Source: JANXQG01 sp964615095 (lineage in GTDB: Bacteria > Planctomycetota > Planctomycetia > Pirellulales > Thermoguttaceae). Taken from it: a stretch of DNA of 64,000 nt. Where the stretch lies: positions 62,001 to 126,000 of the forward strand of contig CAZTPX010000005.1 of assembly GCA_964615095.1 (NCBI GenBank). The letters run 5' to 3'. Made by a program: the position numbers and the translations under genes. Positions within the stretch are counted from its first letter, which is position 1, and each line of letters begins with the position of its first letter. A model generated the notes under the pieces. The model was given only the letters and a program-made list of their open reading frames with translations. It was not told the origin of the DNA and did not search any database. This document shows positions 26,702-34,569 of this stretch, piece after piece.

Positions 26702-29700
26702 CACGAAGTTCTTCTTCCGCCGCCAGGCCAGGGCCGCCACGGCCAGGCCCGCGCCCAAGAGGGCCAGCGTACACGGCTCCGGCACGGCTGCCGCCACCAC
26801 CACGCTGCCTGCCTCATACCCTGGCGCGAGCGACGGATCGTAGATAAACGTCGCGCCCGCCGCGACACTCAAACTCGTCGCCGCCGGGATGGCGTCGCTC
26901 ACGGTCGCCACCAGCGTGCCGGCGTTGAGGTAGGTGCCGCCACCGTAGCTGTTGTCGCTGTTGGCCAGCACCAGCGTGCCCGTTCCGTCGTCCAGCGACA
27001 AGACCCCGTTGCCCACACCGCCGTCGCCGATCGGACCGCTAATCGTCAGGCCCGTCAAAGCGCCGCTCACCGCGTTGTCGGGCATCAGTTGGATGGACAG
27101 TTGCCCCACGATAACCAGCGGAGCGGAAATCGTGTGCGAAGCGCTGAGCACGACGATCGACGCCGTGCCGCTGGAAACCTGCATGGTCAACGGATCGTTG
27201 TTGGTGTCCGCCGCCAGGATATAGCCCGTGCCATTGACGTGCTGCGGGTTTTGCAACGTCAGCATGCCCAAGGTCACCGCCAAGTCGAGCGTGATCGTTT
27301 GCGGCCCAGTCGGCGGAGTGCCACCATCATAAAAGCCTGCGCCCACAACGGCCTGCGCGGCCACACCGTTGGGCGCCGCCGTCGTGCCGCCGCTGGTGTT
27401 GCACCAAGCCGTGGCGTTGCTCCAATTCAGACCTGCCGCGCTGGTGCTCCAGGTCGCGACACACGGCCCACTGGAAACAAGTTCCAAGTTGTTACCGACG
27501 ACCTCAACCATATAGCCCTTGGGCACATTCGTCGCGTTAAAGTTGGCATTCGACACGCTACCACTGCCCCAGACGGCCAGGGTGTACGACGCGCTGAGGG
27601 TTGCGTTCTGACTAACACTTAATGCCACGTTCACCGGGCTGCCAGAGGCGATCGCCAGCGAGCCGACAACGTCCAATAAGTCCGCGCCGCCAGTACCGAT
27701 GTCGAAGTCCAGTGTGCTGTAGTTGTTGAGCGTGAGGTTGCCGACATTCAACCGGCCCACCTGGCCCACGCCGCCCGGGGCGATCCAGTGCGACCCCGAG
27801 CCGGCCAGCACGTTGGCGATAGCGCCGCCGACGATCGGGTCGCTGGCCAGCGTGCCGCCGTTGAGGGTCAGCATGCCGCTGCCCGTGGCCGAGCAGCCGG
27901 CCGCTAGACCGTTGGCCGCCACGAGCGTGCCCTGGTTGAGAGTCGTGCCGCCGCTGTAGGTGTTGCTGCCGGAAAGGACCAGCGTGCCACTGCCGTTCTT
28001 GATCAACGCGCTGGACTGGGACACATCCTGTAAGATACTCGAGATTGTAAGTTGCGAGGCGGCGGAGCCGGCGGCAACGTTGAAGATCGTAACGGCTTCT
28101 TCAATGCCGATCGACCCCGCGTCGATCAGCGCCGTCGTCGCCCCGGGATTGATTACGCTGACCGTCGCCGTCCCCGCTCCCTGGGCATAAAGGGAGAGAG
28201 TCCCGAAGGAGTCGCCGACATTTCCGGGGCCGGAAGAGAGGGTTCCGCCGCCGTTGAAGGCGATGTTCGGCAGCGCCACGTGGAAGGCGCCGGCGGCGGC
28301 AGTAGTCACTGTGCCGCCGGCAATCGTGATCAGCGCCGGTGACGAGCCGGGACTATAGCCAAAGGCATCCAGAGTGCCGCCGCTGAGCGTGCCGCCGGCA
28401 TTCACAGTGACATTTCCTGTGCCCAGGGCCGTCCCGGCGCTGCTGGTCGTGGAACTCAGCGTGCCGCCGTCGACCGTGGCGCCGCCGCCATAGGTACTGT
28501 TGGCGGCAAGGGTCAAGCTGCCGGGGCCCTGCTTGGTCAGACCACCTGCGCCGGCAAGGACGCCGCTGAGGGTCAACGTCGTACAAGCGTTATCGACCTG
28601 GATCGTGCCGCCGTTGGCGGTCACGGTCACCCCTCGGTCCGTGGCGGGCGCTGAGTCCACACCCGTGTACTCCAGGGCGCCGCCGTCGAAGACCAGGCTC
28701 CTGCCCGCGCCCAGAGGGCTGTTCGCGCCGCCGTTGGCAACGGAGGCCACCGCGATCGTACCCTGGCTCACCGTGACGGGTCCCGTAAAACTATTGGACG
28801 GGTTGCCCAGCACGAGGCCGCCGGGACCACACTTGGTCAGGCTGCCGCTGCCGACGATCAGCCCGCCGAGGGTCAACGTCGTACACGCGTTATCGACCTG
28901 GAACGTGCCGCTGGCGTTGAGCGTGACCGTGCGATCGGTCACAGGCGCGGCGTCGCTGCCCGTATACTCCAGTGTACCGCCGGCGAACACCAGGCTCGTG
29001 CCCGCGCCCAGCGGGCTATTCACGCCGCCGTTGGCCAGCATGCCGACCGAGATCGTGCCGCCAAGTAAGTTCACCGGACCGGCGAAACTGTTCATGTTGG
29101 CGATGGTCAGGCAGCCCGTGCCGATCTTGCACACGCCGCCGATGGTCTGGGTCGAGTCGACGAGGGTCGAGGCAAGCGTGGCGTTAACGACGCAGTTGAT
29201 TATGCGCGCTGCGCCGTTCAGATCGATCGCGCCGCCAGTCAAGGTGTACGTGCTGCCGTCGCCGGTGGGTAGGAACGAAAGGCTATAAGGCGCCACGCTG
29301 CCGGAAATGGTCACCGTCCCGGCCGACCCGTTGGCTGCGCCGAACACCGCGGCGCTGTTGTCGGACCAGGTGCTCGCGCCGTTCGAAGCGGCGTTCCACC
29401 AGTTGCCGGCAATGGCGTTGTCCCACGTGCCGCCGCCGTCGGCGGGGGCGTTGCTCCCACCACCACCGTTCCAGGTCAACGTGCCCGTACTCGTGGACGG
29501 CAACGTCTCCTGCAACTGCACACCGTTCCAATAGTTGCGGTGCGAACCGTATCCGTCGAGGGTGACTGTGCCGGCGGCCGTTACCGTGATATTGTTCCAT
29601 TCCGTATAATTGCCCACTCCATAACTGCTCGAATTCGTGCTCGTCACTTGGACGTAGCCGTAGGTCTGGTAGCTGGCGCCGCCTGAAGATTGCAGATAAT

Positions 29701-30187
29701 AAACGGGTTGCGACGGGTCGGACGCAACCCAGTAGTTGCTCTGGCGGCCGTCGAGGGTGTCGGGCAGATGATATCCGATGACCGAAACCAAGGAACCGGG
29801 CGCAAGGCCGCTAAACGTTATGGTGGAAGTGTACCCATCCGTACTGTCGAGGTAACCGTTCAACATTTCATCGTCGCCGGTTGCCGTCCCCGTACCCGAA
29901 CCCCAAGTTGAATAGTTGTTGTAAGAGATGTTGACATTCGTCGCATTACCTTGGCAGTCGTAGAGATTATTCAGCGTGCGGGTGTTGCCTGGGACGTTGT
30001 TCCAATTGGGCTGGGCCCAAACACCCGCGACATCGGTCGAGAGCATGGAGGTCGGCGCGCCGTTGGCATTGCCACCCTCAAAGTTGACACTGATATAGTC
30101 TGTTTGAGCCTGGGCGGACGAGGCGGCGAGCAATGCCGCGAACCCAAGAATGCAGGCGGCGAATCGAACGGCCCCCGGCAACGTCAT
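26699..30187 (-). CDS. PEP-CTERM protein with autotransporter-associated beta-strand repeats
   Basis: A 1162-residue exported protein from the ATG at 30185-30187, giving a good signal peptide (MTLPGAVRFAACILG to SAQAQ); a longer frame would need a TTG at 30253. Residues 25-235 are an N-terminal beta-rich domain of unknown family. A long array of beta-helix units follows, among them passenger-type repeats such as LIKNGSGTLVLSGSNTYSGG-TTLNQGTL, LTKCGPGGLVLGNPSNSF and GTLVLANSDNSYGGG. The last 28 residues are a PEP-CTERM sorting signal: VPEP, a hydrophobic helix and RRKK. Such proteins are processed by an exosortase and displayed or released with exopolysaccharide. No outer-membrane autotransporter barrel is present. 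Family D repeats lie on both sides. Confidence 0.9.
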   Translation of the reverse strand: MTLPGAVRFAACILGFAALLAASSAQAQTDYISVNFEGGNANGAPTSMLSTDVAGVWAQPNWNNVPGNTRTLNNLYDCQGNATNVNISYNNYSTWGSGTGTATGDDEMLNGYLDSTDGYTSTITFSGLAPGSLVSVIGYHLPDTLDGRQSNYWVASDPSQPVYYLQSSGGASYQTYGYVQVTSTNSSSYGVGNYTEWNNITVTAAGTVTLDGYGSHRNYWNGVQLQETLPSTSTGTLTWNGGGGSNAPADGGGTWDNAIAGNWWNAASNGASTWSDNSAAVFGAANGSAGTVTISGSVAPYSLSFLPTGDGSTYTLTGGAIDLNGAARIINCVVNATLASTLVDSTQTIGGVCKIGTGCLTIANMNSFAGPVNLLGGTISVGMLANGGVNSPLGAGTSLVFAGGTLEYTGSDAAPVTDRTVTLNASGTFQVDNACTTLTLGGLIVGSGSLTKCGPGGLVLGNPSNSFTGPVTVSQGTIAVASVANGGANSPLGAGRSLVFDGGALEYTGVDSAPATDRGVTVTANGGTIQVDNACTTLTLSGVLAGAGGLTKQGPGSLTLAANSTYGGGATVDGGTLSSTTSSAGTALGTGNVTVNAGGTLSGGTLDAFGYSPGSSPALITIAGGTVTTAAAGAFHVALPNIAFNGGGTLSSGPGNVGDSFGTLSLYAQGAGTATVSVINPGATTALIDAGSIGIEEAVTIFNVAAGSAASQLTISSILQDVSQSSALIKNGSGTLVLSGSNTYSGGTTLNQGTLVAANGLAAGCSATGSGMLTLNGGTLASDPIVGGAIANVLAGSGSHWIAPGGVGQVGRLNVGNLTLNNYSTLDFDIGTGGADLLDVVGSLAIASGSPVNVALSVSQNATLSASYTLAVWGSGSVSNANFNATNVPKGYMVEVVGNNLELVSSGPCVATWSTSAAGLNWSNATAWCNTSGGTTAAPNGVAAQAVVGAGFYDGGTPPTGPQTITLDLAVTLGMLTLQNPQHVNGTGYILAADTNNDPLTMQVSSGTASIVVLSASHTISAPLVIVGQLSIQLMPDNAVSGALTGLTISGPIGDGGVGNGVLSLDDGTGTLVLANSDNSYGGGTYLNAGTLVATVSDAIPAATSLSVAAGATFIYDPSLAPGYEAGSVVVAAAVPEPCTLALLGAGLAVAALAWRRKKNFV

Positions 30188-30550
30188 GGCACGATTCCCG
30201 GAGCCGTGACGGGCGAGGCGAACACCACTACGTGATCCTATGGTACCTTCCAAAACGGGCTCTTCCGTTCATAGATGCAAGTCCTGGAAAAACGTGCCTG
30301 CCAGCCAGTAGCCGCACACCGCTCCAATGATACATTTGATTAAAGTAAATATCTCAGACAAAAGCAACGATTTTGTGCCCAAAAGGCGGATTTTCAGGCA
30401 TATTTGGGAGTACGCAGCCCCTCCACCGCCAAAGAAGCGTGCTTGGATCTGCACTGGGAGAGGTCGTAGCCCGCCGATAGAGGGACGAAACGATGAAAAA
30501 GCGATTCCCTTATCTTCCTGTCATTCCCGCCCGGTTCCAGGGGATAAGAA
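30188..30550. other. Intergenic region upstream of the PEP-CTERM gene
   Basis: Contains the presumed promoter and leader of the minus-strand PEP-CTERM gene. It is locally AT-richer (30320-30400) than the surroundings, which fits promoter DNA, but I cannot fix a -35/-10 pair. No gene recognised. Confidence 0.35.
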
Positions 30551-30693
30551 ATGGAAGAAAGGAAGATGTGAGAAAGGAATATGGAGAGCAACTCGATCCA
30601 CATCTTTCTTTCTTCCATTTTCCTTTCTTTATCTTCCTGGCCCGCATCGTCGATGTCGATACCGGAACTGCGCTGCGCTTGTTGCTGCCTACA
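30551..30693. repeat. Dispersed repeat family D, copy 2
   Basis: About 143 bp matching 26564-26701 in the same orientation, with shared strings AAAGGAATATGGAGAGCAAC, CCATTTTCCTTTC and TATCTTCCTGGCCCGC. It ends 25 bases before the valS stop codon on the opposite side, so both copies lie at 3' ends of minus-strand genes. Confidence 0.75.
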
Positions 30694-30718
30694 GACAGTG
30701 GGCGGACTAAAGTCCACC

Positions 30719-33700
30719 CTACGTTCCTTTCAGCCGCTCGATCACGGCTGCCGCCGCCACAAGCTGATCTTCCAACTCCTTAAGCGCCGCCCGCTCGCCT
30801 TCCACCACGGCGGCGGGAGCACGCTGGACGAAGTTGGCGTTTTCCAGCTTCTTACGCTTGGCGGCGATAAAGCCCTCGAGACGAACCATCTCTTGCTTCG
30901 TCCGCTCGACTTCCGCGCCCACGTCGATCAAATCGGCCAGATCGACAAAGACCTCCATGCCAGCCAAGGCCACGTTGGCCGAGAACTTCGGCGGCACAAC
31001 CTCCGGTCCCCAACCGGTCGCGCGGGCGGCGGCCATGGAAGCGAAGTAAGGCTCCATCGGTCGCAACAGATCGGCCGTCGCCGCGCCGCAGCGGAGGGCA
31101 AAATCGATTTGCTTCCGCGCGGGCACTTTCTGCCGCCCGCGAATGTCGCGAACGGCTCGCAAGACCTCTTGAAACTGGGCGAAACAACTCTCGATATCCA
31201 CATTCTGCCGAGCTAGGTCTGCCTGCGGCCAAGGGGCGATCATGATGCTCTCGGCGGGAACACTGCCCTCACCCCCTGCCCCTCTCCCATCCTGCTGAGT
31301 ACAACCGGCGGGCGAGGGGAGACTGATGCCGGCCCCTGTGCCAGAGGGAGACGGGAGACTGACGCCTGCCACTCTTCCAGAAGGCGAGGAGAGATTCTCG
31401 ATGCCACGCTGCGGAGCGGCCTCGGCCAGCAACTGCCAGACCTCCTCGGTCACGAACGGGATCATCGGGTGCAGCAGCCGCAAGAGCGTATCGAGCGTGT
31501 GGGCCAGGACCCGCTGGGCTGTCGGCCGCGCGGCCGGGTCGCTGAGACGGGCCTTGACCATCTCCACGTAGAAATCGCAGAACTCATTCCAGGCGAAGCC
31601 GTAAAGGCTCTTCGCCGCGTCGGCATAACGATACTCGGCCAGCGCGTCCGTGGTCTCCTGCGTGACCGTCGCCAGGCGGCTGAGAATCCAGCGGTCTTCG
31701 ACCAGCAGATCGGCATCAGCCACCGCGCCGGGCGTATACCCTTCGAGATTCATCAGGGTGAAGCGTGAGGCATTCCAGAGCTTGTTGCAGAAATTCCGCG
31801 CCTCCCCGAACCGCTCGCTTACCACCGCCCCGCGGGGCAGTGCCTTGTCGGACGGCTTCTCCGCCCATTGCGTGGAAAACTCCTGGCCGCAGTGCTTGCA
31901 CTTGATCCGCGGGCGGACACGGTTCTCCTTGGTCTGCTCGATCAGTTTCTGGCAGTGCGGGCACTCGAACTCGACCGGTATGCGAACGTCTTGCGTCTCG
32001 GTGGTCAACTTAGCGATGCCGAACCGTAAGGCGTCGGCCCCGAATTTCTCGATCACGTCAACCGGATCGACGCCGTTGCCCTTGGTCTTCGACATGCCCT
32101 CGCCGTAGCCGTCGAGGATCTTGGGATGAATGAAGACGTCGTGGAAGGGGATTTCGCCCACGTTGTACAAGCCTGTGATCACCATGCGGGCCACCCAAAG
32201 CGAGATGATGTCGCGGCTGGTGATGAGCACGCTGGTGGGATAGTAGTAGGCCAATTCCGGCGTCTGCTCGGGCCAGCCGAGCGTGGAATGCGGCCAGAGG
32301 GCCGAACTGAACCAGGTATCCAACACGTCCTGCTCGCGGATGAGCTTATGCCCCGGCACAGCCGCTTCGTCGAGGTCCTCTTCCTGGGCGCAGATCAGCC
32401 ACTGGCCATACTGCTCGTCGCGATGCCAGACCACGTCCGCGCGGCCGGCGAACGCCGCTTGCAATTCCGCCTCGCTGGCCGTCTTGCAGTACCAGATGGG
32501 AATTTGATGGCCCCACCACAGTTGCCGGCTGATGGGCCAGTCGCGTTTTTCGCCCAACCAATCGAGATAGCTCTTGGCGTAGCGCTGCGGCACGATCCGC
32601 ACGCGGCCATCGCTCACGGCGTCCATGGCCGTCTGGGCCAGATGGTCCATTTTTACAAACCACTGGTCGGCCAACAGCGGCTCGATGGGCGTCTTCGAGC
32701 GGTCGCTATGGGCCAGTTCGATCTCGCGGTCCTCGGTCTTGGCCAAGAAGCCCTGTTTTTCCAGATCGGCCAACACGGCCTGCCGAGCCTTGGGAACGGT
32801 CAAGCCCTGGTACGGGCCGGCGTTTTCATTGAGCGTGCCGTCGAAGTTCAGGATGTTAATCATCGGCAGGCCCTGCCGCAGGCCGACCTCGTAGTCGTTG
32901 GGATCGTGGGCGGGCGTGATCTTCACGCACCCGGTGCCCAGTTCGGGCTTGGCCCAAACGTCGGCCACCAGCGGGATCTGGCGATTCAGCAGCGGCAATC
33001 GCACCTTGCGGCCGTCGCGGGCCATGCGGGCGAGAGTTTCCAACTCGGGGAGCATCGTGCGGCGACGTTCGCGGAGATCGTCGATCTGCTTCTGGATATC
33101 CGGCTTCTCCTTGGTGCCAGCCGCCTCCCAGCGGGCCTTGAGTTCGGCCTCGGCGTTGTCCAACGCGGCGGCCGGCTGCGGATGAACAGCCACAGCCGTA
33201 TCCCCGAGCATGGTCTCCGGCCGCGTGGTTGCCAGGGTCACGCAGGTCGGTTCGCCAAATTCCGGATCGATCACCGGGTAATTGAAGTACCAGAAGTTGC
33301 CCGCCACGGTCTCGTGGAAGACCTCATCGTCGCTGACAGCCGTTTGCAGCATCGTGTCCCAGTTCACCAATCGCTTGCCGCGGTAGATCAGCTTGTCGCG
33401 AAACATTTTGAAGAACGTATGCCGCACGGCCCGGGCGCACTGGGGATCGAGGGTAAAACGGGTCCGCTGCCAATCGCAGGTGCAGCCCATTTCCTTGAGC
33501 TGGCCGAGGATCCGTTTCTCGTAGTCATTCTTCCACTGCCAGATACGGGCCACGAGGCCCTCGCGGCCGAGTTGGTGCCGGCTGAGCTTTTCCTCCTGGA
33601 GCAGGCGGCGTTCGACCACTGCCTGCGTGGCGATGCCGGCATGGTCGGTGCCGGGCATCCAAAGCGTCTCGAAGCCCTGCATCCGCTTCTGGCGGATAAG

Positions 33701-33892
33701 GATATCTTGCAGCGTGTTGTTCAGGGCGTGGCCCAGGTGCAGGGCGCCGGTAACGTTGGGCGGCGGGATGACGATCGCATAGGGCTTCTTCGCCGGGTTC
33801 GGCTCACTATGGAAAAAGCCTTTGGATTCCCAGTAGGCGTACCAGCGCTCTTGGGCGGCGGCGGGGTTGTATTGCTTGGGGAGCTCGGACAT
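30719..33892 (-). CDS. valS: Valyl-tRNA synthetase
   Basis: A 1057-residue class I aminoacyl-tRNA synthetase that charges tRNA-Val. Landmarks are PPPNVTGALHLGHALNNT (HIGH motif, H52-H55), the editing domain with TTRPETMLGDTAVAVHP, GMSKTKGN (KMSKS motif, about residue 600), the anticodon-binding domain and a C-terminal coiled coil (EVERTKQEMVRLEGF). Two insertions are notable: a zinc-ribbon-like CPHC...CKHC segment at about residues 650-690, after the KMSKS region, and a low-complexity segment of about 47 residues (about 833-879, rich in SLPSPSG) just before SIMIAPWP, which is derived from an intergenic-type repeat. The reading frame stays open. The stop lies in a palindromic repeat half copy. 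Confidence 0.96.
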   Translation of the reverse strand: MSELPKQYNPAAAQERWYAYWESKGFFHSEPNPAKKPYAIVIPPPNVTGALHLGHALNNTLQDILIRQKRMQGFETLWMPGTDHAGIATQAVVERRLLQEEKLSRHQLGREGLVARIWQWKNDYEKRILGQLKEMGCTCDWQRTRFTLDPQCARAVRHTFFKMFRDKLIYRGKRLVNWDTMLQTAVSDDEVFHETVAGNFWYFNYPVIDPEFGEPTCVTLATTRPETMLGDTAVAVHPQPAAALDNAEAELKARWEAAGTKEKPDIQKQIDDLRERRRTMLPELETLARMARDGRKVRLPLLNRQIPLVADVWAKPELGTGCVKITPAHDPNDYEVGLRQGLPMINILNFDGTLNENAGPYQGLTVPKARQAVLADLEKQGFLAKTEDREIELAHSDRSKTPIEPLLADQWFVKMDHLAQTAMDAVSDGRVRIVPQRYAKSYLDWLGEKRDWPISRQLWWGHQIPIWYCKTASEAELQAAFAGRADVVWHRDEQYGQWLICAQEEDLDEAAVPGHKLIREQDVLDTWFSSALWPHSTLGWPEQTPELAYYYPTSVLITSRDIISLWVARMVITGLYNVGEIPFHDVFIHPKILDGYGEGMSKTKGNGVDPVDVIEKFGADALRFGIAKLTTETQDVRIPVEFECPHCQKLIEQTKENRVRPRIKCKHCGQEFSTQWAEKPSDKALPRGAVVSERFGEARNFCNKLWNASRFTLMNLEGYTPGAVADADLLVEDRWILSRLATVTQETTDALAEYRYADAAKSLYGFAWNEFCDFYVEMVKARLSDPAARPTAQRVLAHTLDTLLRLLHPMIPFVTEEVWQLLAEAAPQRGIENLSSPSGRVAGVSLPSPSGTGAGISLPSPAGCTQQDGRGAGGEGSVPAESIMIAPWPQADLARQNVDIESCFAQFQEVLRAVRDIRGRQKVPARKQIDFALRCGAATADLLRPMEPYFASMAAARATGWGPEVVPPKFSANVALAGMEVFVDLADLIDVGAEVERTKQEMVRLEGFIAAKRKKLENANFVQRAPAAVVEGERAALKELEDQLVAAAAVIERLKGT
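31255..31396 (-). repeat. Palindromic repeat embedded in the valS reading frame
   Basis: The plus strand reads CCCTCACCCCCTGCCCCTCTCC, then a CCTGCTGAGTACAACCGGCGG hairpin-like centre, then GCGAGGGGAG, nearly the same as the intergenic element at 40616-40672. It is followed by two degenerate copies of a 36-bp unit encoding SLPSPSGTGAGI-like peptides. It is in frame and adds about 47 residues to ValRS. Confidence 0.75.
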
Positions 33893-34032
33893 AGGAAGGA
33901 GGATATGGAATTAGGGATGAAATATGACCGATCGCGGATCTGACACAACGCGGGAGTCCAATTAGTTTGACAACGGACGGAGTCGCATGGTTATCCATGC
34001 CACTAGTTCTTCAGATGGTCTCAAGAACCGCA

Positions 34033-34227
34033 TCAGCCTAACCGCTCGTAAAACTCACGATTCTTTGCCAATACATAGCTTGCCGCACGCTCGAAATCGT
34101 CGGCAGAGTGCGATAGGAGATCGGTCAATGCCGATTTGGCCAGTTCCCGGAGGTCCACGCCAAGTTCGCGTGCGCATTGTTCGAGTTTCAGTGCTTGCTC
34201 CTCGGTCAATTCCAGCGTAAGCGTCAT
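34033..34227 (-). CDS. Orphan antitoxin-like protein
   Basis: A 64-residue protein (MTLTLELTEEQALKLEQCA...) from the ATG at 34225-34227, preceded by GAGG at about 8 bases; the longer frame to 34323 adds an unconvincing leader. An N-terminal strand followed by two helices (LTEEQALKLEQCARELGV, LRELAKSALTDLL) is the pattern of ribbon-helix-helix antitoxins. The tail YVLAKNREFYERL is also usual for planctomycete antitoxins that accompany PIN toxins. No toxin gene follows: only 140 bases separate it from valS. The partner has been lost, lies elsewhere, or the protein acts alone. Confidence 0.6.
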   Translation of the reverse strand: MTLTLELTEEQALKLEQCARELGVDLRELAKSALTDLLSHSADDFERAASYVLAKNREFYERLG

Positions 34228-34488
34228 TAAAATACCTCGTAAACGACAAACCAAAAACGACATCCGCACGATTGCACGAAAAGAGTTAATCACAGTCCTG
34301 TGGCCTCCTAAACAAGGCTGCAACCAACAGCAGTTGCGATTCTATCACAGGCCGGGAGGGTTTCCAAGGTCATCGGGGCCGGCCTTGTCCTGGCTTGCCC
34401 TTTCTTCCCCGGTCAGGCCAACCGAGTGCGTGATCGTTTTGCAGTCGTTTTGACGCAAGTCTTTACAGAAGCATAACATAGACTCGGG

Positions 34489-34517
34489 TTGTCAGGGGCC
34501 GACTGTTACAGTATAAT
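34489..34517 (+). promoter_or_regulatory. Sigma-70-type promoter of the EF-G gene
   Basis: TTGTCA (34489-34494), 17-base spacer, TATAAT (34512-34517); five of six and six of six matches to consensus, with start expected near 34524, about 46 bases before the coding start at 34570. The remainder of the 34228-34488 gap holds no gene that I can support. Confidence 0.75.
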
Positions 34518-34569
34518 TACAGATTCTAAAACTGCGCATTGCATCGCCTTAAGTGACCTAAAGACTGAC

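Noticed and set aside
32126..33943. A 605-codon plus-strand frame opposite valS
   Set aside because: Shadow of valS; composition biased and no family recognisable, whereas the minus strand has all ValRS motifs.
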